Assembly: GCA_028554755.1 (NCBI GenBank)
Contig: JAPTOF010000005.1
Coordinates: 4,349,501 to 4,413,500 of the forward strand
Origin: Cordia subcordata
Lineage: Eukaryota > Streptophyta > Magnoliopsida > Boraginales > Cordiaceae
DNA length: 64,000 nt
Reading direction: 5' to 3'
The notes under the pieces were generated by a model, which did not search any database, was not told the origin of the DNA, and worked only from the letters and a program-made list of their open reading frames with translations. Positions within the stretch are counted from its first letter, which is position 1; each line of letters begins with the position of its first letter. The translations under genes were made by a program, and so were the position numbers. Positions 47,535-59,842 of the stretch are shown in pieces.

Positions 47535-49250
47535 ATGCTTAGTAGACGTTTATTTAGACCTGACTTAGTTCCCTTGAATCTTAAACCACGGAGAATTCAA
47601 CGTCATCTTAGTAACTTAGAACGCAATCTAGGTGAAATGGTAGAAAATAGGAATGATCTCCCTCCTGTTGCTCCCCATAATGGGAATGATAATCCTCCTC
47701 CTCCTCTTCCTTCTATTGGTCCTCATAATAAGAATGTTGAGCTTCCTAGGCTTTTGAATCCACACCAAGCTACCGACAACATCACCCTTAGGCAATACTT
47801 CCTTTCTCATGCCTTTGAGCTGAATATGGTCATCCATCTACCGAGTTTGGGGGAGGTGAGTTTTGAGATTAAGCACATGATATTAGCTGTGCTCCCGTTC
47901 TTCTATGGTAGGAGTAATGAGAATTCCTTGGCACATGTCACTAATTTTGTGGAGATTTGTTCCACCTTCAATTTTCCAAATATGTCTCAGAAGAACATTA
48001 GGCTTAGACTTTTTCCTTTTTCCCTCAAGGATAAAGCCAAACAATGGCTTCAGTCTTTGCCCGATGGAGCCATTACATCTTGGGACAAGCTCCAATCCCG
48101 ATTCTATCAGAGGTTTTACCCCATGCCTAAGACCACTGACCTTCGGGCTTTGATTATGACCTTCTTTTAGCACAAGTTTGAATCTTTCCAAGAGACATGG
48201 GATAGATTTAAGAATTTGTTGCGTCAGTGTCCACATCATGGGTACGATACCCATGATCTTCCATAGTACTTCTTTAGGGGTCGTACCGAGTCCCAGCACA
48301 GGATAGTGAATGCCATGTTGGGTGGGGGATTCTATAGTTTGAGACCTAATAATGCTTGGGAGGTTTTAGAGTGTGTTGCTGAGGATTCTTTTTAGAATAT
48401 GGCATTAGATAGGTCGAGCAGGAGTACTCCTACGAGAAGAGTGAATGAAATAGGCACATCCCACAGTCTTCTTGCTAAGGTAGAAGCATTAACTCATAAG
48501 CTTGACCAGTTGATTTCTTTATGTCTAGCACCTACTTCTGCCTATAGAACCTATCCCCTAGTATCGTCGTCTTCTCCTTTTGTTGTTGAGGTATCTGTCT
48601 TGTGTTTTGAGTCATCCCACAAGACCATAGCTTACCTATTAGCACCACAGTTTCCAGAATTCATTCAAGTGCAAGTTCATGTTACAGAGGGGTACTCACC
48701 AGAGAATAACCCCTACTCGAACACATATAATCCAGAATGGAGGGATAACCCTATGTTTTCTTGGCGTAATAATCACTTTGAGTCCCCTTCAGCCCCAGGT
48801 CCCATTCCAGCAGCGATCTCATCCTGCTCAGTTAAATCCACTGGGTTTTTATCATGTAAATCCATATAAACTCTTTGGTGCTCCACAGAGCCAGCACCCA
48901 TCTATTCCCACTCTTCCCACTCAGTCTATACCCTCACTTCTTGCACCATCCTCTAGCTAACCTAGTAGTGACGATAAGTTTGATCTTCTATTGTAGATGT
49001 TGTAGTCACAACAATAGCATATGGCTAATATGGATGCCCAGTTAGGACAATTAGCTAGTCAGTTAAGTGCTAGAGAGCCAGGCAAGTTGCTTGCCCAGCT
49101 TGAGGTGAACCCCAGAGATCAATCTAGTTCTTTCTCTGATCCCCCTTACATTACTCATGCACAAGTGAAAGTAGTTATTACACTTAGGAGTCTGTACCTA
49201 GTGTTCTTATAAAGTTTAGTGAGGTTAGGGACTAAGAAAGAGAGGAGACT
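47535..49250 (+). pseudogene. Gag of element B
   Basis: Opens with a 211-residue frame: MLSRRLFRPDLVPL, NLERNLGEMVEN, a Pro/Asn-rich hinge, then LGEVSFEIKHMILAVLPFFY, SLAHVTNFVEICSTFNFPN and RLFPFSLKDKAKQWLQSLPD, the Athila capsid region. TAG then interrupts (F-stop-HKFES) and the frame continues to LAKVEALTHKLDQLISLC and MANMDAQLGQLASQLSARE. Near 48991-49020 three TAG codons fall where relatives have Gln. It would form the virus-like particle. Confidence 0.88.
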
Positions 49251-49419
49251 ATTAAAGAGAGAGATGAGAGTATTACCCTTCCATATAGGAAGGGGAAGTA
49301 GTCCATAGAATCTAGTAATGTTGTCCCTAGAACACATTTCCCGACCGCATTAAAGATGCCCAGACCTACTAATGACACTAGGATGAGTAAGATCTTAGAG
49401 CACTCAAGAGACCATAAGG

Positions 49420-50260
49420 TGAACCTTCCTTTAGTTGATGCCATTATGTTCATTCCTAGATAAGCGAAATTCTTCAAAGATCTGTGCACACGAAAGAGAA
49501 ACAATTCCCACATGCTAAAAACAGTTAAGCTTATTGAAAAGATGAGTAGCATTTGCATTTCGAGCATCCTGCCCAAGTTGAAAGACCTAGGAACTTTTAT
49601 TATTTCGTGTTGCATTAGGGAGATCCCGATTGATTATGCTTTTCTAGATTTAAGGTCTAGCATAAATCTAATTCCCTACTCAGTTTACCAGCGTCTAGTT
49701 TTGGGGAGTTATCTCCCACGTATGTCACTCTGTAGTTGGAGACTTTGTGTATCCAACTAATTTCATTATCGTAGATTTAGATTCCAGCCATGACATTAGG
49801 CATTCTACACCTATTCTCTTAGAATGCCACTTCTTAGCTATAACTAATGCAGTCATCCATTATAAGTTGGGGTCATTCGAGATTAAGTTTGGGAATCTAA
49901 AGGCCATTATGAGAGTCGCAAAGGCAACAAATAGAGCGAGTATAGGTATGGATGATAAGGAGGAGAGTTTTGCTATTGATGTTATAGATCTGTGTATGAA
50001 GGAGCATACCCATGAGATGTTGTGTGTCAAGGATGAGTTAGCTGAGCTCAAGGCCATTTTAAAGCAATTTGATTCTAAGTCATTTGTTAACAAGTATGCA
50101 GCTTCCATGTCTACTTCTATTAACTCTAGGCCTGAGCAATTGATTGAGGTTAGTCAGCCTGTGTCTCTTTCTTTAGAAGTTTGTAGTCATCCCTTTACGG
50201 TTGAATCTTTCTCATATTTGGAGGTTAAAGTATGCATTCTTAGGACCTTATGAGACCCTT
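49420..50260 (+). pseudogene. Aspartic protease region of element B
   Basis: EKMSSICISSILPKLKDLGT and IDYAFLDLRSSINLIPYSVY (49632-49690) mark the active-site region; the third residue of the D-L-G type triad has become Arg (D-L-R). TPILLECHFLAITNAVIHYK and FGNLKAIMRVAKATNRAS follow in another frame (49747-50253). Protease activity is not expected. Confidence 0.82.
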
Positions 50261-50399
50261 CCTATGATTATAGCTTTTGATCTGTCTAGTGAGAATGAGA
50301 AGCATCTTCTAGGAATCCTTAGAAGTCATAAGAAGGCCACATGGTGGATGATTGGTGATTTAAACGGTGTAGACCCTTCAGTTTATATGCATAGGATTA

Positions 50400-51350
50400 A
50401 TCTAGAAGAAGGTGTGGTATTTTTCGTGAGATGCAGAGACGACTTAATCCAAATATGAGTGAAGTTGTGAGAAAAGAGGTCATTCAGCTATTAGATACAA
50501 GAATCATTTATCCAGTCTCGATACCGAGTGAGTTAGTCTTGTTCAGGTAGTACCGAAAAAGTCTGGGATCATGGTAGTAGAGAATAATAAGAGTGAGCTA
50601 GTTCTTACGCGTATCCCCACGGGTTGGAAAATGTGCATAGACTATAGGAAGCTCAACTCTAGTCCTAGAAAAGATCACTTTTTATTACCCTTCTTTGACC
50701 AGATTTTGGATAGAGTAGCCAATCACGGTTATTACTTATTTTTAGATGGGTATTCAAGATACAATCAAATCCCCGTGTTTTCCCAGGATCAAGACAAAAC
50801 CACCTTCACATGCCCTTATGGTACCTCTGCTTATAGGAGAATATCGTTCGGTCTTCGCAATGCACTTGCCACTTTTCAAAGGTGTATGATGGCTACCTTT
50901 AGTGATATGATTGAAAGGCATGTAGAGATTTTCATGGATGACTTCTCAGTCTTTGGTGTGAATTTTGATGAATGCCTTAATTACTTGTCTTTAGTGCTGG
51001 ACCGTTGCATTAAGATAAATCTTGTGCTGGGTTGGGAGAAATCACATTTCATGGTACAAAGAGGAATAGTTTTAGTACATATAGTGTTTTCTGATGGTAT
51101 CCTAGTTAACCCAGCTATGGTAGAGCTTATAGAGAAATTGCCTGTTCCTAAATCTGTTAAGGATGTAAGATCATTCCTTGGCCATGCAGGTTTCTATCGT
51201 AGGTTTATTAAGGATTTTAGCCAAATTGCCCGTTCATTGTCTAGGCTCCTGGCCCAAGATGTTTCACTTGTGTTTGATGAAGAGTGCACTAGAGCTTTTG
51301 ATAGGCTTAAAATCCTTGCTTTTCTTTTCCCCTATCATCCAACTACCTAA
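50400..51350 (+). pseudogene. Reverse transcriptase of element B
   Basis: A 259-residue open stretch (50571-51350) contains TGWKMCIDYRKLNSSPRKDH, YLFLDGYSRYNQIPVF, DKTTFTCPYGTSAYRRISFG, the catalytic EIFMDDFSVFG and SFLGHAGFYRRFIKDFSQIA. It is the longest pol fragment in the window. The upstream part (50400-50570), with EVIQLLDTRIIYPVS, has stops, so the enzyme is incomplete. Confidence 0.93.
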
Positions 51351-51760
51351 TTATAGTCTTCCTTTTGAGATTATGTTTGATGCATCAGATTTCACCATAG
51401 GAGTTGTATTAAGACAGCTTAAGAATAGGTTGCCCTATGTGATCTACTATGCTAGTTAGACTCTAGATGAGGCTTAGAAAAATTACACTACCACCGAGGA
51501 AAAGCTTCTAATAGTAATGTTCTCCCTTGATAAGTTTCGATCATACATTCTTGGGTCTAAGGTCATAGTTTACACTGATCATGCGGCTTTGAGGTATCTT
51601 TTGTCTAAGCATGAATCTAAGCCCCACTTGATTAGGTGGATGCTCATTCTACAAGAATTTGATATAGAGATAGAGATAAAAGGGTAGTGAGAATTCTATT
51701 GCTGATCATTTGTCTCGTCTTATGCATGAGTCCCCTAGTGATTTCATCCCCTTTCATGAG
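51350..51760 (+). pseudogene. RNase H of element B
   Basis: FEIMFDASDFTIGVVLRQ, then [28 protein letters not shown], and [20 protein letters not shown]. Both stops are TAG where relatives have Gln. A frameshift joins it to RT at about 51310-51345. RNase H removes the RNA strand after cDNA synthesis. Confidence 0.85.
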
Positions 51761-51829
51761 TCTTTTCCAGATGAACAATTGTTTGTTGTCTTACATCACA
51801 CACCATGGTATATGCATATAGTGAACTAT

Positions 51830-52800
51830 CTTGTTATATGTCAATTGCCACTCTATTAGGAGAAGAGAAAAGGATAGGTTTTATTCACTTAAGCATTTAT
51901 TTTGGGAAGATCCTTATCTCTTTAAGGTATGTATGGATCTAGTGATTTGTAGGTCTATTCCAGAGAGTGAGTTTGAAAGTATTTTGAATATGTGTCATGT
52001 AAGGCGTGTGGAGGTCCCTTTGGAGGTAAGAAAACTGTAGCTAAAGTCTTAGAAAGTGGATTCTTTTCTCCCACACTCTTTAGGACTTTTATAAAAAGTG
52101 TGTTAGATGTAAAAAATCTGGGACCATTTCTACGAAAAATATAATGCCCCTTTCAAGTATTCTTGTGTATAAACTTTTTGATGTTTGGGGAATTGATTTC
52201 ATGGGTCTGTTTCCACCTTCCTTTGGCTATCAATACATCATAATAGCTGTTGACTATATGTACAAGCAGGTTGAGGCGATTCCTACCCGAACCAATGACT
52301 ACAAGGTTGTGGTCAAGTTCATTCAAGAGCACATCTTTTCTAGGTTTAAGGTGCCACGAGTTTTGATCAATGATGGAGGAAAGTACTTTTGCCATAGGAC
52401 ACTTGAGGCTTTAGTTAGAAAATATTCAATCACTCATAAGATTACTACCCCGTATCATCCTCAAACGAGTGGGCAGGTAGAAGTTTCAAATAGGGAGGTC
52501 AAGTCTATTCTGGAGAAAACGGTTAAGCCTGATAGGAAAGATTGGTCTTGCAGATTGAGTGATGCATTGTGGGCCTACCACACTGCATATAAAACTCTCA
52601 TAGGTATGTATCCATATAGGTTGATGTATGGGAAGACTTGCCATCTACCTGTTGAGTTAAAGCATAGAGCATATTGGGTTATTAGGGCTTTACATGTTGA
52701 CTTGTCTGCTACAAGTGAGAAAAGGAAGCTTGACTTAGCTGAGCTAAAGGAGTTAAGATATGAGGCGTACGAGAACGCAAGCTTTATAAAGAGAGAATGA
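51830..52800 (+). pseudogene. Integrase of element B
   Basis: The main frame, 52144-52800, has LFDVWGIDFMGLFPPSFGYQ (first Asp), VPRVLINDGGKYFCHRTLEA (second Asp) and [20 protein letters not shown] (Glu), so the DDE triad is visible. It then reaches DALWAYHTAYKTLIGMYPYR, LDLAELKELRYEAYENASF and a TGA. The N-terminal zinc-finger part around 51830-52130 is split by stops. Confidence 0.9.
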
Positions 52801-54637
52801 AGAAAATGCATGATAGCCATATCCTTAGGAAATCTCTCTCCTCTTAACAAAGTTTGGTTGTTTAATTCTAGATTAAAGCTCTTTCCAGGTAAATTAAAAA
52901 ATTGATGGGATGGTCCACACGAGGTTATTGACGCCTACCTTTCTACTACAGTAAAGATCAAGGATTTAAAGGACAGATGAGTATTGACTATGAATAGGTA
53001 GCACCTGAAGCATTCATTTAACTCGAGCATGGCTCGAGTAGAGTCCATTGAGCTTCAGGAGCCTTCATATGACACTTGATGAATGGAGCTTGCTTGCTTG
53101 ACGGCATAATGGTTAGCACTACTAGAAGGCAACCTAGATTTTTGTGATTTCATTCTTTTCTTTTGTTTTTATGCATTTGATTTTTTTTTTTTACCTTTTA
53201 GCTAGAGCATTGTTCCTATTTCTTGCATTCCCTTTCTCCATTTTTTAATATATCATTGTTCTTATTTATTAATGGTAATGCAGACTTGTATGGCATATGT
53301 TTACTAATCTCATGTGCTTTTTGAGTGTTCGTGTATTAATGAGAAATAGGTTAGTAGATTATTAGAATTTCATTGGCATTTGTGAAGTCACGCAAACACA
53401 AGGTTGTATCTTTCCATCCTCTTGTCCCTATTTTTCTATCTTTTCCACAGTTCCCATACATGTGCTTTATTATTTGCCTGTTTGTGTGGTTAATTTCTAT
53501 TTGCTTGAGGACAAGCAAAGTTTAGGTTTGGGGGTGTAGGAGTTCTATTTGTTTTTCATATTTGATATAAAGGGTAGATTTGCATGGTTTTAGTCAAAAT
53601 GGTAAAATTTTTTCGATGTTTTGTGCATATTAGAGTAGTTTATCTCTTTGTTTATTAGAGTGTTGGCTCTTGTTGATTGACTTAATTGATTAGCGAAGAT
53701 AAGGTTGTATTATGGAGAGTGAATGGAATAGAGGGAGAAGCAAGACTTTGAAGAGAATCATTTTAAAAACTATAAGGAGTGAACACTTCTAAGAATGCAC
53801 CTTGTAGCTGTCCCACAACCTGGTCAGAAAAAGTGTTTTCAGGGTTATTGATATGAGTGTCCCTTACTTGATTGGTTCTTTTAGTGTGTCTTAGCCCTTC
53901 TCTTTTTCTTTTTCTTTTTTTTTTGTTACGAATTGAGAAAAAAATGCAAAACAAAGTGAAAAAAGTGGGAAAAATGAAGAAGATTGAAAAAATGGGAAAA
54001 AAAGTGGAAAATGTGAAAAAGCCAAATGGCAAGAAAAAAATAAAGTATGTTGAATAAGTGTCGAAGGACACAATGTTAATGTGACGTATGTTTCTCCCTT
54101 TCATTTTCCTTTTGAAGTTGTTGGCAAAACCCGAGTTAGTATGCTCGAGAGAGGTTTCTTCCCCTAGTACCCTAAGCCTTAAGTGGCCAGGATGTGTTGG
54201 TTGAAAGCTCATTGCACAAGGGCCCCAATCACCAAAAATGTCATCTCGTTGTATTGTGAATAAGGCTCTTACGGGAATTATGAGCCATTATGATGTGATT
54301 CTCCCTTTTCCTTGTATCTTTGGGCTAAGTGCTTGTTTGGAGACCATATTAGTTGATAGGGCACGAAATATCAATATCCCAAGTATGTGAGTTGGAATCA
54401 TAAGTTTGTGGTGGTTCCAGCAACTTGGTAAGTTCCTAATAGGTGCAAGAACGCTTGTGATTGAGAGGAGGATCCGAAAAAGGCTTGGAGGTCCTTTTTA
54501 CAATAGGGATGACCCCTCGTACTCCTTAGATTCGTCAAGATAGCAAGTCAATGTTTTTGGCAACCCTTTGAGTATCATGAGATAAACTTAGGAGTGGTCT
54601 TGCTTGGGGACAAGTAAGGAAAAGGTTTAGGGGTGTT
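52801..54637 (+). other. Post-integrase and 3' untranslated region of element B, with PPT
   Basis: The C-terminal integrase tail breaks up by about 53080. TTGAGGACAAGCAAAGTTTAG then GTTTGGGGG at 53506-53533 is a secondary purine-rich tract common in Athila-like 3' regions. The A/G-rich block 53930-54040 gives Lys-rich chance frames. AAGGAAAAGGTTTAGGGG before 54638 is the polypurine tract next to the LTR. No envelope-like gene seen. Confidence 0.78.
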
Positions 54638-56756
54638 GATATGTGTGTATTTGGAGCGTAAATTGCATGATTTGGAGTGTATTTTAGTGCATGGTTTAGT
54701 GCTAATTTTGTCTATTTCGAGCTTTTGAGTGCTTATTGAGTGTTTGTGTGTGATGTGCCATTTCTTATCTTTTTATTGAGTGTTTATGTGTTGTGTGCCA
54801 TTTCTTATCTTTATATGTGTTTTGTGGTTTTCATTTTTTTTAAATAGTAATTTTGATTAATTAGGATTCAGGTAATTAAGTTAATCAGTTACATAGGTCA
54901 GATTATAATTAGGATATTAAGTAATTAGTTTTAGGACAAAATTAGATTTGGATATTAATTTAATTAGTCATCTAGTATTTTAGGACATTTTATTTGGCTT
55001 TTATTACTTAATGTTAGGACATGTTTGTTAGGGTCTAGGGTATTAGAACATAGTCAGGTTAAATATTAATTGAACTAGGACACTTTCTTAGGTTAGTATT
55101 AAATTAGGTTGATTAGATGCATTTAAATTAGTTCATTACTATAATACATACATACATACATACACACACATACACATATGTATATGTGTATGTATGTATG
55201 TATGTGTTTATATATATAAATGTATGTATGTATGTATATATGTGTATGTATATATGTATATATGTATTGTTTCTGCACATTGGCACTCGCAACACTCACC
55301 CGTGGACCCTTTTTTCTGATTCTCACATCTCAGAAACATAAACACACATGTCACTCTACCTCACAGCACACAGATGCACATAATGCATATATTATTTTTA
55401 CATATATACATATATAATATAATAATATATATTATTATTAACTCGCACACAAAAAAACCTATCTATTCGAGAATCCTACCCACCTACCAATTCAAACACA
55501 CAACATACTACATATGTGTGTGTGCGCGCTTCAGCGAAAAAGCAGAGAAAAAAGAAGCAATGTTGAATAGTAGCCAAAAACAAAAAAGAATAAAGCTTCA
55601 GCTCTTAATTCGGCCAAGGAGAGAAGAAAAAAAATTTGAAAAAATCCACCAAAATTCTCTTCTATTTTCTTTTTTGTGTTCTTTACTTTTTATCTTTATT
55701 GTGAGCTAATTTGGGGTTTTTTTTCTGGAACATTTTTTGGGCTAATTTGGAGCAAATATTGGAGAAAAATCTTGGAGAAGAAGAATTTGAGCTCAAAAGT
55801 AAAGGAGAAGAGGTTCTAGACTTGAGATTTAATTTCTTAGACATAGAATTGATTTTTACGAGATTAAATTTCAGTTTTGTACTCTCTTTTGACATGATGC
55901 ATTATATTTTTTCTAGAGTTGATTACTATTTCTATTATGGGTTAAGGATTGTAAAACTTGTTTTGGGATATTTTGGTGGTTTAAATACATGTTTGGCTTT
56001 TATTGTTTTAATGGTGATTGTTTAACATATCTATGTGTTTGATTAATTTCCTTAATGGAGAAACATATATTATTATGCTCTTAATTTCTCATATCCACTT
56101 ATATGATGTTGATTAATTGTGCTTGACTTTATAACTAGGTTTAATGTGTGGTCTTTAGGATGAAATAAAACTAATAGGTCACCCATTATATTTAGTTGAA
56201 CTTAGGTGGATTAGGCTTTAGCTTGAAATACAGTTAAAGGTTTAAACCTTAGGTTAATGTGTTAATCAACTTCAATCTAGAAGTCTTAATCAACTAAGCT
56301 CTAAAACCCTAGTTAATAAGGATAAGATTGCACTCTAGGTAGGATCCACTTAGGGATAGATTTTTACCGAAAATTAGGGATAATACGGTGGGTGAAGTTG
56401 GACCTCTAAAGGAAGCAATCAAAGCCATCAATATACTCAAAGCAAGAATAAGATCCAATCCCATAATGGAGTAGTAATCACCCTAGTCCTTCTTTATTAA
56501 TTTAATTACTCCCTTCCTTGTTTGTTTGTCTTTCTATTGTACACATTAGCTTTGGTACTTAAATTTAGTGTCCTTAATTTAGATTTTCCTTCAATTCCAA
56601 AAATACAAAAAAGATTTTCATTTTAGCACGAAGCTAGTTTAGGACCATAACATCTAGGACCATAGTTAGAGGCCTCTCTGAGGAGATGGCATGCTTACTC
56701 TTGCACACACTGCACTACTTCTGATATGTGCGATTGTAGGGTTTTAAATCACATCA
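54638..56756 (+). repeat. 3' LTR of element B
   Basis: Starts TGATATGTGTG after the polypurine tract and ends ATCACATCA, with near-inverted ends (TGATAT and ACATCA). 2119 bp. It contains ACAT/ATGT microsatellite arrays at 55141-55270. A TAATTTGGGG...AGAAGAAGAATTTGAGC block matches the 5' LTR. The next 5 bases (TAAAC) have no partner because the 5' LTR start is missing. Confidence 0.88.
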
Positions 56757-56801
56757 TAAACAATTATGTATTCCACTAAATGACAATATTTCTATATCTA
56801 C

Positions 56802-58736
56802 TGATATCAAAACTAATCAATATTTTTGTGGACAAGCCCTAAAATAGACCGCAAGCGCACGATCACATGTAATGCAGTGTGCGAGCGCGGGGTCAAATTT
56901 ATAAGGAGACCAAACATGTGTGGTGTCTTAAACTTAGTGTAGTGTGCGAGTGCGGGGTCAAATTTACAGGGAGACCAAACATGTGTGGTGTCTTAAACTA
57001 TGTGTACCATAAAAAGCTATGTATTGGGACCCTAAAGTACGATGCTTTTGGGAATTTTTGGTTTAAAGGGAGCTCAGAAGTGTAAATTTACCTTAAAGAC
57101 AAGAAAAGTAAAGGGTGTGTGTGTGACGGGGGAATCAAGCAATCTAAGAGGAGTCAAACATCAGAGATGGGGACTAATGTGATTACGACTTGCAAATTGG
57201 TGATTACTGCGTTCTTGCTAGGGTTTCTTGATGGATTATACTCAGTTGCTCTTGCTCAGAGCCCTAAGTTACAGCCTTATTATTCTCTAAGGCTCAATGC
57301 AAGTTCGTCCCTAGCGTCAACTCCTAGAGCCATGGTATATGGTCTCTATGACTTAGGATTTTAGGGCTAGCTAATTAGAGTTCGACATGACTTAGATCAA
57401 TCTAACCCTAGCGTATAAATCCTTGGCTAGGTTTAAAGCCAAGGCCTAGTCCGTCTAAGGTTGACTAACCTACCATGAAACCTATTGGCTAGGTTTAAAG
57501 CCAAAAGAAACTCGATCTAGGATAGCCATTAATTAATCACCATCAATCATCCATCACAATAGTAGGAATCAACATTCAAGCACAAAGGCATAGACATCTA
57601 GGGCATGGCATTCATGAATACATGGACATATCCAACTACTAAATATATAGACATGCTTAGATTACACCAATTTAAGCAATAGGACTCGACATGTAAGCAA
57701 TAAAAGCTAATCTTGCCATTAAACATGTAAACACACACATAGACATATGCATGGATACACAACCACTTCATATAATCATCACACAAACACATAGACATGC
57801 TAGCACAATGATTTAGAAGAGGTTATATGTACACAATCTCATTGAGGCATTTTAGCAAACACTTAGACATGTATGTAAAATAGCTATTAAAACCCTAAGA
57901 ACAAAGCATTTATATATAAATCCATCAAGTATCCATTACAATAGAGTAATAACCAATCCATAACACAAGAGTAAATCAGCCTACATGCTCTAATTAAACA
58001 TAGATTAATTAGGAAAAAGAGAGACAAAGAGGCTACCCTTTTATCCTTAGCCATCTCTTTACAATCTATGAGCATGAGCCCCAATTCCAAGTGTTTGATC
58101 CTCCTATATGCTTGATTCCTAGTGTAAATGTGTGCATTTGTATGAGATGGGTGAGAGATGGATTAGGGTTTTGGGAAGTGGGTGTGAGATAGTGGGGTTC
58201 ATTCCTTCTTAATAAAAGACCTAAAATGAGCTTTTAAAGCTATGCAATGGGCATTGTCGGAAGGCCCAAGCGGTTGATCGAAAAAGAAAAAGGTGATCAG
58301 TTATAGCAAGAATTTTGTGCATTTACTGGTCACCCTAAGTGGTTGATCGGCAGAGACCTTAGGGATGACTAGGAGGGGCAGCATTATGCTCTAATCCTTG
58401 CCAATTTTGCTCCAGTCGTCCCCGATTGCTCCGAACCTCGTCTGTGTGCCTTCAAACTTATTTTCCTTGCTCTTTCCACCCTCAAAATGCTTTTTCAAGC
58501 TTGGTGATTGCATCATCATCTTCATTCCCATTCCAAGCGTTGCTCAAAACTCACCTAAAGTATAAGAAATAAGCACTTAGTGTAGTATTTTCCTTGTAAG
58601 GTCAACTATGAACACTAATATCCTCATATGCATTAATATAGTATAAATACTATACTAAGACCATCTAATAAGCTCAAAACACCTCAAAATAAGTATAACA
58701 ATATAATACAAATACACGCACAAAGCCAACACATAA
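56802..58736 (-). repeat. Athila-type LTR in minus orientation, probably solo
   Basis: The left edge TGATATCAAAACTAATC with GACCGCAAGCGCACG is the reverse complement of the 3' end of the solo LTR at 25251-27122. The right edge, CAAAGCCAACACATAA, corresponds to its 5' end with decayed terminal bases. About 1935 bp. No primer site or polypurine tract adjoins it. Degenerate palindromes (GGTTGATCG) lie at 58265 and 58340. TCTAC (left) and the right flank do not match as a target duplication. Confidence 0.72.
56876..57005. repeat. 65-bp tandem duplication in the minus LTR
   Basis: AGTGTGCGAG recurs at 56876 and 56941, each followed by GCGGGGTCAAATTTA and CCAAACATGTGTGGTGTC. The copies differ at a few sites, including a CpG to TpG change (GCGAGCGCGG versus GCGAGTGCGG). 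It lies at the 3' end of the LTR, near where the primer-site side begins. Confidence 0.9.
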
Positions 58737-59049
58737 AAAACCAGAATAAAAATTATGATGTCCACAAAGTCTAGAACAAAGTTCTTTCGCATGTTCAGAA
58801 ACATAAATATTAACATCAATATCCAAACACTATATAATTCCCACTGCATAAGCCCATAGTTTGCCTTTCTATGCACTATGAAAGTAAAGCTTCCTCACTT
58901 CTTATCTACATCTCCTAAAACCTCTACAAAATATAGCAGTTATGGTTATCAGCTTAGGGCCTGCTCACAAGTAGGTCCAACCACCATAAGGGTTTCGCCA
59001 TGAAAAATGATGCTTATATCTTTTTTACGCTTGGCTAGGTATATAGGTC

Positions 59050-59842
59050 AATGCATCCTCTATTGCTCTTATAGCTCGCACTAGAAACATTTTCCTTTGG
59101 GCTTGTCATCTACTTCCCTCTTTCATTTCTTTCAGGACAAGCATCTTACTGTTACTCAACACTATCCAACTACCCCTCTCTATATTCCAATTATTTTCTG
59201 TTATCACTGGACCAAATAGTACCAGAAGGTTGAATTTTAGGAATGGCAACCTGGGCCTCTTGTTGAATGATGGACTCTACTTCTTGAAACTCTTTCAATA
59301 AATGAGGAAGGGTTGAGTTCAACTTGCTCGACTCAAAAGTGAGCTAGAACTTTTTGAAGGATTCAGGTAGTGTCTAGAGTATTATTCAAGATGAGTTGTA
59401 GTGTCAATCTGAGCACCTAGGATCTCAACAATATTAAAGTTATCCATTAACATGAGTACATACTTAATAATAGATCCCTTTTCTGCCATCCTGGAATTCA
59501 TGATCTCCCTTATAGTAGCTTGTTTAACCAGCCTGCTAATGTCTTTGAATATCTCAAATAATGAGGTCATGATTTTTGAAGCAGTCCTCATACTCTTGTG
59601 CTGTATCAGCAGACTACCGGATAAAGATGTTAATATATAGCACTTGGTCATAGCATCAGCTCTCCTCCAACTCTACTCAGTATTTTGCTGGGTATTAGTA
59701 GAAATGATCCCTATCTAGGGATAGAAATGGGTAAGGACAAACGTGTACCCATCCTCACTGAGTACCTTGTCCAAGTTTCTATTCTAGTCAACATAGTTTG
59801 GCTCGGTTAACTTATTCTTGTAAAAAATACAGCCAAACCACT
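59050..59842 (-). pseudogene. Gag of copia element D
   Basis: Minus strand from 59842: NKLTEPNYVD-stop-NRNLDK, RADAMTKCYILTSLSGSLL, then SRMAEKGSIIKYVLMLMDNF and EILGAQIDTTTHLE, then HLLKEFQEVESIIQQEAQVA. This is the copia gag UBN2-type region; relatives have Trp where the first TAG lies. The N-terminal residues before NKL are cut off by the insertion. The C-terminus fades near 59050. Confidence 0.85.

Larger units (their letters stand above)
44576..56756 (+). mobile_element. Athila-like Ty3/gypsy retrotransposon B, nearly full length but inactive
   Basis: About 12.2 kb in the order 5' LTR, tRNA-Asp-type primer site, gag, protease, RT, RNase H, integrase, long 3' untranslated region, polypurine tract, 3' LTR. 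Size and domain order fit Athila. The 5' LTR lacks about the first 260 bases and has gained a tandem duplication, so the element is old or rearranged. Stops are spread through gag and pol, most of them TAG. No envelope-like frame was recognised between integrase and the 3' LTR. Confidence 0.93.

Noticed and set aside
48399..48869. Separate plant gene after gag
   Set aside because: KVEALTHKLDQLISL and following residues align with the gag tail of element C (KVDALTRKFDQFVSL), so it is gag continued after a TAG.
47535..52800. TAG codons at Gln positions as a sign of a changed genetic code
   Set aside because: Frameshifts and other stops are also present, the host genes use normal code, and cytosine deamination in a plant genome explains the pattern.
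53763..54212. 149-aa minus-strand open frame
   Set aside because: Phe- and Lys-rich translation of an A/G-rich tract in the 3' region of element B; element C has a similar tract with a different frame.
55141..55270. ACAT/ATGT arrays as a regulatory or CRISPR-like repeat
   Set aside because: Plain dinucleotide and tetranucleotide microsatellite without spacers.
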